From Acidiphilium sp. PA (GTDB lineage: Bacteria; Pseudomonadota; Alphaproteobacteria; Acetobacterales; Acetobacteraceae), in assembly GCF_026191915.1 (NCBI RefSeq), contig NZ_JAIMBY010000001.1, forward strand, positions 682,001-746,000: DNA of 64,000 bases. Direction: 5' to 3'. The position numbers were made by a program, and so were the translations under genes. A model generated the notes under the pieces. It saw nothing but the letters and a program-made list of their open reading frames with translations. It had not been told where the DNA came from and made no database searches. Positions 40,579 through 48,285 of the stretch are shown here, piece after piece (position 1 is the first letter of the stretch; the number at the start of each line of letters is the position of its first letter).

Positions 40579-41115
40579 TCACGCCGCCTCAGCGCTCTCC
40601 TCAGCCCCATTCGCCTTGGCATACGCCCCAAAGACCCGCGCAAGCTGCCCGGCCGGCGCCTGCAGCACACCCGCAACCCGCGTCGCCGGCGCCTGGATCA
40701 GACCCAGCAGCTTGCCACGCAGTTGATCGAGCGACGGCAGCTCGGCCAGCGCGCGAACACCCGATGCATCAAGCATCTGAGTCCCCAGCGCGCCACCGAC
40801 CAGCACGAACTTCTCGTTGGTCTTGGCGAACTCGACCGCAGCCTTCGCCACCGCCACCGGATCATGCGACCACGCAAGCGCGGTCGGACCCTTCAGCAAC
40901 GGCATCAGCCCGTCGAACTTGGTGCCCTCCAAGGCGATATGGGCCAAACGGTTCTTCGCCACCTTATATTGTGCGCCCGCCGCCCGCATCCGCACGCGCA
41001 ACGCCGTCACATCGGCAACCGTCAACCCGTCATTGCGGGTCACCACGATCATCGACGTCTCAGCGAACACGGTCGCAAGCGAGTCCACGAACTCACGCTT
41101 CTGTGCGCGATCCAA
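40579..41115 (-). CDS. rplJ: 50S ribosomal protein L10
   Basis: Stalk base protein of 178 residues: [34 protein letters not shown] and [14 protein letters not shown] are typical. I place the start at a TTG at 41115 because GGAG lies seven bases upstream (GTGGAGACCGAATTG) and L10 proteins usually begin MDRxQK. A GTG at 41127 is the alternative and adds METE. L10 with L7/L12 normally represses its own mRNA through the leader. Confidence 0.95.
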   Translation of the reverse strand: MDRAQKREFVDSLATVFAETSMIVVTRNDGLTVADVTALRVRMRAAGAQYKVAKNRLAHIALEGTKFDGLMPLLKGPTALAWSHDPVAVAKAAVEFAKTNEKFVLVGGALGTQMLDASGVRALAELPSLDQLRGKLLGLIQAPATRVAGVLQAPAGQLARVFGAYAKANGAEESAEAA

Positions 41116-41412
41116 TTCGGTCTCCACTCGTCAGGCATCACGCGTTTGGACCGCGCAACACCGGTTTGCCCAAAGCGGCAAGGACCATCCCAGCCGCATG
41201 TTCGCCTGTCCGTGATTGGAACCATCGGTGCCTCAACACCTCCGACACCCCATCTACGGCCTGCGGGCTACACCCATTAACGCCCCGAAAGGCGACAAAC
41301 CGTCTTGGACAGGTCCGGAACCGCCAGCCGAAACCAGCAATCCCGCCATGGCCGAGCCAAAGCCCGGCATAGTCTCAACGCCCCACACGGGCGTAACAAA
41401 AACCAAGTAAAG
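41116..41412 (-). promoter_or_regulatory. Long rplJ leader, possible L10 autoregulatory RNA
   Basis: About 300 nt of untranslated sequence between repeat copy C and rplJ. It has no convincing gene. Several GC-rich inverted segments (for example around CGGACAGGCG and GGGCAAACCGG on the minus strand) could fold. L10-type leaders occupy this place in many bacteria; I did not fold it, so the call is positional. Confidence 0.4.
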
Positions 41413-41530
41413 CCTTCTTTTTGTGAACAAAAAGAAGCAAAAAAACTTTATGACTCTAGTCCGTACCGCCGAAACGCCCGTGCCCCAGAGTCAAAAAGTT
41501 TTTTGCTTCTTTTTTACAAAAAAGAAGTCT
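41413..41530. repeat. Intergenic palindromic repeat, copy C
   Basis: Same orientation and arrangement as copy B: CTTCTTTTTGTGAACAAAAA then GAAGCAAAAAAACTTTATG and ACTCTAG, a centre with CCGTACCGCCGAAACGCC, then CCCCAGAGTCAAAAAG and TTTTTTGCTTCTTTTTTAC with AAAAAAGAAG. It starts 18 bp after the rplA stop (minus strand), inside the rplA-rplJ spacer. Confidence 0.88.
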
Positions 41531-41547
41531 CCCTTACCCTAACCCCC

Positions 41548-42240
41548 TCAAGCCGAAAGCGTACTCACATCAACCCGAACTCCGGGACCCATCGTCGAAG
41601 ACAGCGCGGCCTTCTGCAAATACGTCCCCTTCGCCCCGGCCGGCTTGGCCTTCTGAATCGCATCGACCAACGCCTTCGCGTTCTCGATCAGCAGCCCAGC
41701 CTCGAAACTCGCCTTGCCGATCCCCGCATGGATAATCCCGGCCTTCTCCGCCCGGAACTCCACCTGGCCCGACTTCGCCGCCGTCACCGCACCTTTGACG
41801 TCCATCGTCACCGTGCCCAGCTTCGGATTCGGCATCAGCCCGCGCGGCCCGAGAATCTTGCCCAGCCGCCCGACCAGCGCCATCATGTCCGGCGTCGCGA
41901 TGCAACGATCGAACGCAATGTTGCCCGCCTGCACCTGCTCGGCCAGATCATCGGCACCCACCACATCCGCACCCGCCGCCCGCGCCTCATCCGCCTTCGG
42001 CCCGCGCGCGAACACGCCAACCCGCAGCGTCTTGCCCGTGCCGTTCGGCAATGAAATCAGCCCACGCACCATCTGATCGGCATGACGCGGATCGATGCCG
42101 AGATTCAACGACAACTCCACCGTCTCGTCGAACTTCGCACCCGCGTTGCTCTTCACCAACGCCATCGCATCCGCCAACGGATACAGCTTCGTCTTATCGA
42201 CCGCCGCCGCCGCCTTCGCCAAACGCTTGTTCTTCGCCAT
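41548..42240 (-). CDS. rplA: 50S ribosomal protein L1
   Basis: L1 stalk protein of 230 residues, normal length. Typical blocks are [56 protein letters not shown] and the C-terminal GPGVRVD. It starts 2 bp after the rplK stop, so the two are co-translated. L1 usually autoregulates this pair. Confidence 0.97.
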   Translation of the reverse strand: MAKNKRLAKAAAAVDKTKLYPLADAMALVKSNAGAKFDETVELSLNLGIDPRHADQMVRGLISLPNGTGKTLRVGVFARGPKADEARAAGADVVGADDLAEQVQAGNIAFDRCIATPDMMALVGRLGKILGPRGLMPNPKLGTVTMDVKGAVTAAKSGQVEFRAEKAGIIHAGIGKASFEAGLLIENAKALVDAIQKAKPAGAKGTYLQKAALSSTMGPGVRVDVSTLSA

Positions 42241-42242
42241 GA

Positions 42243-42677
42243 TCAGCCCTCCACCACCGAAAGACCCATCGACCGCGCCGACCCGATCAGCATGCGCACC
42301 GCACCATCGACATCATTGGCGTTCATATGAACCATCTTCGTCGCCGCAATCTCCCGCAACTGCGCCATGGTCACCTTGCCCACAGTCGCACCCTTGCCGG
42401 TCGTCGTGGACCCCTTGGTAATCCCCGCCGCCTTCTTCAGAAAATACGTGTTCGGCGGCGTCTTGGTGATAAAGGTAAATGTCCGGTCGCCAAACGCGGT
42501 AATCACCACCGGCACCGGCATGCCGACTTCCATACCCTGCGTCGCCGCATTGAAATCCTTGCAGAACTGCATGATATTCAACCCGCGCTGCCCCAAGGCA
42601 GGCCCAACCGGCGGCGACGGATTAGCCTTGCCCGCCGGTATCTGTAGCTTAATGTAGCCAACAATCTTCTTCGCCAT
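42243..42677 (-). CDS. rplK: 50S ribosomal protein L11
   Basis: GTPase-centre protein of 144 residues: [40 protein letters not shown], and a C-terminal rRNA-binding domain. ATG at 42677 with GGAG eight bases upstream. Its usual upstream partners nusG and secE are absent; repeat D and a protease gene lie there instead. Confidence 0.97.
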   Translation of the reverse strand: MAKKIVGYIKLQIPAGKANPSPPVGPALGQRGLNIMQFCKDFNAATQGMEVGMPVPVVITAFGDRTFTFITKTPPNTYFLKKAAGITKGSTTTGKGATVGKVTMAQLREIAATKMVHMNANDVDGAVRMLIGSARSMGLSVVEG

Positions 42678-42821
42678 AAGGCGCACTCCCATCCGCTGAC
42701 GCAAAAACGCCAATAGACCGCGGTCCAACCGGCCAGAGCACCATGCCCCAGCCTCCCGCGTTCTGTGTGCGCTGCCTATATCGCCCCCAAACCGAATTGT
42801 CGAGTCGCGCAGCGCAAGACA

Positions 42822-42870
42822 GGCAAGCACTGCTTTTTTGGAAAAAAGCAGCAAAAAACTTTTTTATATT
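42822..42870. repeat. Intergenic palindromic repeat, half copy D
   Basis: Only the left arm of the copy-A orientation is recognisable: GGCAAGCACTGCTTTTTTGG then AAAAAAGCAGCAAAAAACTT, ending in a T-run. The short palindrome CTGCTTTTTTGGAAAAAAGCAG is itself intact. Located between rplK and the protease gene; it could terminate the protease transcript. Confidence 0.7.
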
Positions 42871-42897
42871 TTCACGATGCCGGCGAAGGCTGAGCGG

Positions 42898-43704
42898 CTA
42901 CCGCACGAGAAAATCGCCGGCTTTATTCCCGACGATAGTCTCGATAACATATTCTTTCTTCCAGACAAGGCCGAGCTGAGTGTCTTGGTCGTCATGCCGA
43001 AGTTCTCGGCCCGAGTAAATCCCCAAAAATCGCGTTGATGGAGGTCCCGCCATCTGACTACTACCATTTGTCCGCATGAATGAGCTACTTCTCATTATAA
43101 CTGGGGAACCTGACATTCCGTCTTTGGTCGTGCTGTCGACCAAAAAACTTTTTTTATTTCGGTAGTTTAAGCTGTATTCTGTCGCGATACTACCCCTCTT
43201 CCATATCGGAAGGGAACCCGCCCACGAAATTTTCATCGGAAATCCGATAATAAATACGTCCTCACCGACCTGGGGTAACATGAATTCATCATTCCGAAGG
43301 TCGTTGATGCAAACAAGATTAATTCCGTTTTGTTGCTGTTTCCGATATAATGGCCTGACATCAAGTTTCTTCACGGCCACGTCTACATCCTGACCGAAAA
43401 CAGGATGCTGAAGCCAACCAGAATCTAGCGATATGTTAATTCTCTTGGAAAACATTGCCTGTTGCCCCAAAGAACGTTGAAATCGTGCGTAATGAAGTGT
43501 AATATCGAGATTATGTGGCACCCTGTAATGTTGATCTAAGGCGCTACCATCCGAGGGACGCCGGCCGGAAAATACATGCCAATTCGATACCAAATATACA
43601 CAATCAAAGTATCGATAGAGAAATCCAGTTGCGGTCGAAATCTCCTGGCCGTCGGATTTCGCATATACTGGAAATGATGACAACGTATATTCGTCTATAG
43701 GCAT
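42898..43704 (-). CDS. Trypsin-like serine peptidase, stand-alone
   Basis: A 268-residue chymotrypsin-fold candidate with a readable triad: His in LVSNWHVFSGR (about residue 45), Asp in GQDVDVAVKKLD (about 105), Ser in TKDGMSGSPV (about 200). No signal peptide, membrane segment or PDZ domain, so probably cytosolic and unlike DegP. Base composition is visibly more AT-rich and codon choice less G/C-ending than all neighbours, suggesting transfer. I start at the ATG at 43704 (MPIDEYTLSSFPV); the frame is open to 43821. It sits where nusG would be expected upstream of rplK. Target unknown. Confidence 0.75.
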   Translation of the reverse strand: MPIDEYTLSSFPVYAKSDGQEISTATGFLYRYFDCVYLVSNWHVFSGRRPSDGSALDQHYRVPHNLDITLHYARFQRSLGQQAMFSKRINISLDSGWLQHPVFGQDVDVAVKKLDVRPLYRKQQQNGINLVCINDLRNDEFMLPQVGEDVFIIGFPMKISWAGSLPIWKRGSIATEYSLNYRNKKSFLVDSTTKDGMSGSPVIMRSSSFMRTNGSSQMAGPPSTRFLGIYSGRELRHDDQDTQLGLVWKKEYVIETIVGNKAGDFLVR

Positions 43705-44324
43705 AAGTACTACCTTGCTGCGCGCATTGTCGACGGAAATCGTAGAAAGCGTAGGATGGGCAGAGCGCTTGCGAAGCCCATCAACTTCGTGTGAACAAAG
43801 CTGCGTTGGTCCGCTGGCCAAAGCATGTTCATGCTCGTCATCGTATCAGCACATCAATCGTATGTTCGGTATCCTTGATAGCCATCATACGTATCGTCTC
43901 CCCGGCCACATCACCCAAACACCATCAACCAAACCAATAACACACGATCCGCACCATCCCACCAAATTCCCCGCAACCGCGTCCCCGGCACCACCTATGT
44001 CTTCACGATAAACCTCCACGACCGCCGGCCGACGCTCCTAACCGAACACATCGACCCCATCCGCCGCGATCTCGATGACCCCACCAAAGCGCAATCCGCC
44101 ATCTTTCCGTGCCCCAGCCTCTGCCGCCGCGATGATCACAACAACACGCCACCAACGCGCTCACCCCACCCGATCGCTCACCCCGGCAAATTGTCCAGCC
44201 GATCGCAAGCGACAACCTTCACCACAGCCGCCATGAACGAACGCCCCACACTTGATCGACCAATAACGGTTGCCAATATCCGCCGCCGAAAACACAACGC
44301 CCGTCGTCCACCCCCCATCCCCCT
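43705..44324. other. Non-coding stretch with mobile-element debris
   Basis: About 620 bp with no intact gene. The left part shares the AT-richer composition of the protease gene and should carry its promoter. The middle holds a transposase fragment (see 43951-44080). The right part is GC-rich with no recognisable signal. Confidence 0.5.
43951..44080 (+). pseudogene. Remnant of a REP-associated tyrosine transposase (RAYT) N-terminus
   Basis: In the frame with codons at 43972, 43975 and so on, the translation reads RNRVPGTTYVFTINLHDRRP then TLLTEHIDPIRRDL. This matches the N-terminal block of Y1/RAYT transposases (RRxRVPGGTYFFTVNLxDR...HID). No start codon precedes it. Downstream the reading becomes unrelated and no HUH or catalytic Tyr region follows, so only about 35 codons survive. 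Confidence 0.65.
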
Positions 44325-44903
44325 TCACTTACATCCCGCGTAAGCCGGCCCCTTCGACTTCACGAATTCATCCTGACCAGCGTTCCAAATCAACGGCGGC
44401 GTACAATACGTGCCCAGCACCGCCGCACCCGCCACCCGCATCACAATCCGCCGCGGCCAGTCATCCCGCCAATCCTCGAACAAGACCGCCTTGGTCCCAG
44501 GCCCCTCGCCAAACAATCCTTCCTGAAGATGCCCAACAGCCCGATCATCCGGCGTTAGAATTACCGGCAACGGAACCGGGTCCGCGTTCATCAGCGCCAT
44601 GCTATCCCGCCCATCCCAAGGCTTGCCGTGATAAAAATAGAGACGGTGATGTCGCGCCGCCGCATCCTGGCGCAACGCCACGATTTTCAAAACAACCCGG
44701 CCCCGCCCATCACGCACCCGGCACTCGGTCAAATACGGCCGATACGCCCCCGCATGAGCACCAAACCAAACCTCCGCTTTCGCGCTCACCCGCCCAGAAA
44801 CCGCACCGCAATCGGCCAGCGCTAACTTAACCGGCGGAGACGCCACCGCCCAGCCGCTCAGAGCAAGCCATGCAACACCGAACAAAACGATCCGCGACAT
44901 CAT
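44325..44903 (-). CDS. Secreted protein of unknown function, candidate immunity partner
   Basis: A 192-residue protein with a Sec signal peptide (MSRIVLFGVAWLALSGWAVA, cleavage near ASP) and cysteines that could form disulfides in the periplasm (LADCGAV, LTECRVR, GTYCTPP, AGCK). No known domain recognised. The ATG at 44903 shares ATGA with the stop of the upstream amidase-like gene, so the two are translated together. That arrangement, with a cytosolic peptidoglycan amidase first and a periplasmic protein second, is the layout of Tae/Tai effector-immunity pairs; the immunity role is inference from layout only. Confidence 0.6.
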   Translation of the reverse strand: MMSRIVLFGVAWLALSGWAVASPPVKLALADCGAVSGRVSAKAEVWFGAHAGAYRPYLTECRVRDGRGRVVLKIVALRQDAAARHHRLYFYHGKPWDGRDSMALMNADPVPLPVILTPDDRAVGHLQEGLFGEGPGTKAVLFEDWRDDWPRRIVMRVAGAAVLGTYCTPPLIWNAGQDEFVKSKGPAYAGCK

Positions 44904-45400
44904 GATTTTTTCTGCCACGCCCAGAAAGTAACATGCTTAAACACCTGCACATTATCCCAAGGGTCAAACACCGTCTTGTCGCCATCGCTAACCGCACCAG
45001 GCCATGGCCCGAGCGATGTCGACATCGCCGGCGGAAACATCCCGTGCGACGGCATCAGCCTGCCATCCACTTTATATCCACCGCTCGGCCTCCAACGCCC
45101 CGGCAAAACAACAATAACATGGCCATGCCCGCCGGGTTCCGCCAAACCGCCTACCACCACCACGCCACGATCAGCCAGAGCCGAGGCCTCAGCGTAATCC
45201 CGGACTTTGCTCCACCCATTGGCCGGATTGGCAAGATATCCCATCAGTGCGTTGGCAAGCCGGTATGGTGCCGCCGGATTTACCAATTTTCGAATAACGT
45301 CATGTACAGCGCCCGAGCAGTTGCCTGGGTTGTGCAAATAAGCCTGTTGCGCAACCTCGCACAGCAACTCAACCGCAGAGGCCTTGACGGCTGTGCGCAT
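44900..45400 (-). CDS. Tae1-like NlpC/P60 peptidoglycan amidase (putative T6SS-type effector)
   Basis: A 166-residue protein without signal peptide. The catalytic Cys lies in NPGNCSGAVHDV (about residue 28) and the catalytic His in GGHGHVIVVLPG (about residue 93). Spacing and intervening blocks (RLANALMGYL, GWSKV, ALADRGVVVVGGL) follow the Tse1/Tae1 amidase plan, which cleaves the gamma-D-Glu-mDAP bond of peptide stems. Length also fits Tae effectors. No T6SS gene, VgrG, PAAR or Hcp is in the window. The alternative is a housekeeping or phage-derived NlpC enzyme, but those normally carry a signal or lysis partner. The cognate downstream gene encodes a periplasmic protein. Confidence 0.62.
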   Translation of the reverse strand: MRTAVKASAVELLCEVAQQAYLHNPGNCSGAVHDVIRKLVNPAAPYRLANALMGYLANPANGWSKVRDYAEASALADRGVVVVGGLAEPGGHGHVIVVLPGRWRPSGGYKVDGRLMPSHGMFPPAMSTSLGPWPGAVSDGDKTVFDPWDNVQVFKHVTFWAWQKKS

Positions 45401-45507
45401 ATCGATGTCGCCTTGTTGAATGTAATCTTAAAAGATTAAGAAGCGAAGGGCGACACCGCAACCATGTCATCATTCTTCTCTTCTCCCGCCCATCGCGCCC
45501 AACGCCA

Positions 45508-46566
45508 TCACCCAACCCGATCAACGCCCCGCGCCTCAAGCACCGCCATCCCGCCCGCATCCCCAATCCGCCGCACCGGCCCAAACCCCGCCGCCGCCAT
45601 CAGCGCATCGAACCCCGCCATCGTCCGTTCGCACCCGCCGAACAGCACAAGCATATTCAAATCATTGACATAAGTGTCGGCATCCCCCGCGCCGGCCTCC
45701 GCCGCCAGCACCTCCTCGATCACGATCAGCCGCGCCCCCGGCGTCATCGCCGCCCGCACCGCCTTCAGTATCGCAATCGCCGCCGCATCCGGCCAATCGT
45801 GCAAAATCCACGACAGCACATAACTCGTCCCGCCCTGCGGCACGCCCTCCAGAAAACTCCCCGCCTCGATCACGCACCGCGCCCGCAAATCCTCCGTGTC
45901 GAGATACTGCCCCGCCCCCACCACCACGCTCGGCAGATCATACAACACGCCGCGCACACCCGGATTCAGCAGCAAAATCTCCCGCAGCAGCGACCCCGCC
46001 CCGCCGCCGACATCGACCACGATCTCCCCCGCCGCAAACGACAACCCCGCCGCCATCGCCGCATGCCGTCCCGCGAACCCCACGCTCATCAGCGACGAAA
46101 ATACCCGATGCTCCTCCGCATGCGCGTCCAGATGCTCGAAAAACCCCCGCCCGTTCGCCACCGGAAAACTCGCCGCCCCCGTCCGCACGCAGTGGCTCAA
46201 ACCACCCCACGCCGCCCAGATCGAAGGCATCGTCCAATACCGTATGAACCAGGCGAGCGAGTGCGGCTCATCGCGCCGCAACACGCGCGACGCCGCCGAA
46301 TGCCCCACCATCCGGTCCGCATCGATCGTCAAAACCCCCTGCGCCGCCAGCGCCCGCACCAGGCGAAACAGCCCGCCCTCATCACACCCGAGCCGCCCCG
46401 CCAACGACCCGACCGTGGCCCGTTCATCAACCCCAAGCGCATCCGGCAGGCCGATCTCACAAATCGCCCCGGCCATCTGCGCAAAAATCAACCCATCGAC
46501 CGCCGCGAACATCCGGCCGCGCTCATCCGCGATGGCGCCAGCCCCACCCGTCCCCTCGTCCGCCAT
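45508..46566 (-). CDS. O-methyltransferase, family 2 (dimerisation domain type)
   Basis: A 352-residue SAM-dependent methyltransferase with the plant COMT-like layout. The N-terminal winged-helix dimerisation domain (ICEIGLPDALGVDERATVGSL; LFRLVRALAAQGVL) is followed by a catalytic domain with EIVVDVGGGAGSLLREIL and the catalytic LSWILHDWPDAAAIAIL containing the conserved HDW. Relatives methylate hydroxyls of small aromatic or polyketide/carotenoid-type metabolites. Single gene, no biosynthetic neighbours that reveal the substrate. Confidence 0.87.
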   Translation of the reverse strand: MADEGTGGAGAIADERGRMFAAVDGLIFAQMAGAICEIGLPDALGVDERATVGSLAGRLGCDEGGLFRLVRALAAQGVLTIDADRMVGHSAASRVLRRDEPHSLAWFIRYWTMPSIWAAWGGLSHCVRTGAASFPVANGRGFFEHLDAHAEEHRVFSSLMSVGFAGRHAAMAAGLSFAAGEIVVDVGGGAGSLLREILLLNPGVRGVLYDLPSVVVGAGQYLDTEDLRARCVIEAGSFLEGVPQGGTSYVLSWILHDWPDAAAIAILKAVRAAMTPGARLIVIEEVLAAEAGAGDADTYVNDLNMLVLFGGCERTMAGFDALMAAAGFGPVRRIGDAGGMAVLEARGVDRVG

Positions 46567-46653
46567 CGCCCATGCTCCCGTTCAACCACCCCACCCGATA
46601 GAGCAGAACCCGGAAAAGCAAAGGGTAATTCAACCGATCGCGGCAATCCGCCC

Positions 46654-46674
46654 AAAAAAAAACCGGCGCCCGGC
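46654..46674 (-). terminator. Possible terminator downstream of the PRC-barrel-like gene
   Basis: On the minus strand GCCGG-GCG-CCGGT followed by nine T residues. The stem is short but GC-only, and the T-run is strong. It lies about 110 bp after the stop of the gene at 46784. Confidence 0.45.
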
Positions 46675-46783
46675 AGGACCAGGGCCGCGGCGAACGGTCG
46701 ATCCCGCCGCCACCACCCCGATCCGCCTCACGCCGATCCTTAAGCCACACCGGCCGGTGCCATCCGCACCGGCCAAGCACTAC

Positions 46784-47197
46784 TCAGCCCTGGTTGCCGC
46801 TGTCGTAATGGAACTTCGGCATCGCCTTGAACGTCGATTCCGATGCACCCGGATACACCACGCTGTAATCCGGCCGCTTCGCGGTCGAATTCGGGTCGCT
46901 CTTCTGGAATTTCAGCTTGCTCAGCGGAAACGACACCAACCGCCCATCCGCCGATGCCACCACGGTGGTCGGCCCGCCGTTGTCGCTGACAAGAATATTC
47001 TTCAGCGTCGCAAGATCCTTGCCGTTTTCGTTATAAATCGTGGCGCCATCGAGCCCCGACGTCCGCAACATCCCATGCGTCATCGTCAGCATGCCACCCA
47101 GCTTATGGCTGCCAGTCCCGCTGTCAGCCATCGCCGCGCCATAACCGGCCAGCACAACGGCACCGGCCAGAAGTCCGGTTTTGACAATCCTGTTCAT
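46784..47197 (-). CDS. Exported PRC-barrel-like protein
   Basis: A 137-residue protein. The signal peptide (MNRIVKTGLLAGAVVLAGYG, cleavage after AMA) is followed by a domain resembling PRC-barrels: GLDGATIYNENGKDLATLKN then ILVSDNGGPTTVVASADGRL. Such beta-barrel domains bind proteins or RNA, or sit in envelope proteins. The C-terminal 35 residues are polar. Its precise role is unknown; domain assignment is by pattern only. Confidence 0.65.
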   Translation of the reverse strand: MNRIVKTGLLAGAVVLAGYGAAMADSGTGSHKLGGMLTMTHGMLRTSGLDGATIYNENGKDLATLKNILVSDNGGPTTVVASADGRLVSFPLSKLKFQKSDPNSTAKRPDYSVVYPGASESTFKAMPKFHYDSGNQG

Positions 47198-47517
47198 TCG
47201 ACTCTCCGTATAAAAACTGCGTTATCCAAAAAACCGTTGCTCTCGCGGGCAACTGTTAGGAATACCGAGTTCGGAGCGCCGCCATTCGATTACAACCACA
47301 CAGTCCTGTCCCCCGAATTACAACGCCTCAACGCCCAAAACCCCATCCCGATCACGACCTGCAGGGTGGGTATCCCTCAATACCCACCACCCAAATCCCC
47401 CAACCCCACCAAATCATTGCAAGCACAGCGCAAGAATCGACCCCAAACCAAAAATCTAACAACACCCCCTAACAAAACTCTTTCTCACCCCCCACCCCGC
47501 ATGGTTTATATGCGGTC
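47198..47517. promoter_or_regulatory. Divergent spacer with a 9-bp hairpin
   Basis: A 320-bp region between divergent genes; no coding frame supported. The stem GGTGGGTAT / ATACCCACC with a 6-nt loop is at 47365-47388. Promoters for both flanking genes should lie here, but I cannot fix them. Confidence 0.4.
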
Positions 47518-48255
47518 ATGATCGCAAACGCGCCGTTCATGCCTGCCGACCCGACCGAGCGCTTCACGGTGATCTTCCGTGCCCTGCAGCGCTCCGTCGC
47601 GGACAACGGCTACCGTCTTAAAATCCACGGCCCGCTCATCGTCCTGATCTGGAACTACCTCGCCCGCCAGATCGCCCGCTTCGCCCGCATCGCATCCCGC
47701 CCGCCCCAATCCCCGCGCACCCGCACCCGTGCTCCCAGACCGGTCGAGCGCGAACCCGCCACCCCCAATCCCAATCCCAAACCACCCCTCACGCTCCCCC
47801 GCGGCTTCGCCTGGCTGATCCGCCTGTTGCCCAACGGCCCCGCCACCGTCGTCGCCGGTGCCGCCGCCCGCGCCGATCTCCAGTGCTTCATGGAAGACCC
47901 CATCGTGCTGGAGCTGCTGGCCACCCACCCCAGCCTCGGCCGCATCCTCCGCCCCCTCCACACCATGCTCGGCCTGCGTCCCCCCCAGATCATCAAACGC
48001 CCCAGAAAACCCCGGCGCGAACCCACAAACGCATCCACAGGCGAACCCAACCCCCGCCCCAAACGCCCCCGCCCCAGGCGCCAGCCCGACTTCATGGCCC
48101 AATACAAAGTCAACCCCGACGGCAGCATCGACTTCACCCCCGAACAACTCCGCGACATCCTCGGCCCACCCCCACCGCCCGTCCCACCCTGGCACCACCC
48201 CTTCGTGCCCTCCTTCGATGCCAAAAAAATGTGGCGCAAAGGCCCGCGGGGCTGA
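47518..48255 (+). CDS. Hypothetical Pro/Arg-rich protein
   Basis: A 245-residue protein I do not recognise. The N-terminal 50 residues are ordinary (PADPTERFTVIFRALQRSVA). A Pro/Arg/Thr-rich linker follows (about 60-90), then a hydrophobic helix-like region (FAWLIRLLPNGPATVVAGAAARADLQCF), a second basic Pro-rich linker, and a C-terminal short motif (NPDGSIDFTPEQLRDILGPP). The third-position bias and absence of a better opposite frame support coding. It is convergent with cca, 29 bp away. Confidence 0.6.
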   Translation: MIANAPFMPADPTERFTVIFRALQRSVADNGYRLKIHGPLIVLIWNYLARQIARFARIASRPPQSPRTRTRAPRPVEREPATPNPNPKPPLTLPRGFAWLIRLLPNGPATVVAGAAARADLQCFMEDPIVLELLATHPSLGRILRPLHTMLGLRPPQIIKRPRKPRREPTNASTGEPNPRPKRPRPRRQPDFMAQYKVNPDGSIDFTPEQLRDILGPPPPPVPPWHHPFVPSFDAKKMWRKGPRG

Positions 48256-48269
48256 TGCACGCCTAAATC

Positions 48270-48285
48270 GTTACGATATCGTAAC
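48270..48285. repeat. Perfect 16-bp palindrome between convergent genes
   Basis: GTTACGATATCGTAAC, centred between the hypothetical gene and the cca stop codon. It could be a protein-binding site or part of a short bidirectional terminator; no T-tract is present. Confidence 0.6.

Noticed and set aside
42822-42870. Simple rho-independent terminator only
   Set aside because: The sequence matches the left arm of the dispersed repeat family, so I list it as a partial repeat, though it may also terminate transcription.
43715-44011. 98-codon plus-strand frame overlapping the protease start region and the RAYT debris
   Set aside because: Composition changes halfway and it is in a different frame from the RAYT-like segment; no ribosome-binding site.
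44900-45400. Phage endolysin
   Set aside because: No holin, spanin or phage structural genes nearby, and the Cys/His spacing fits Tae1-type amidases better; still an alternative.
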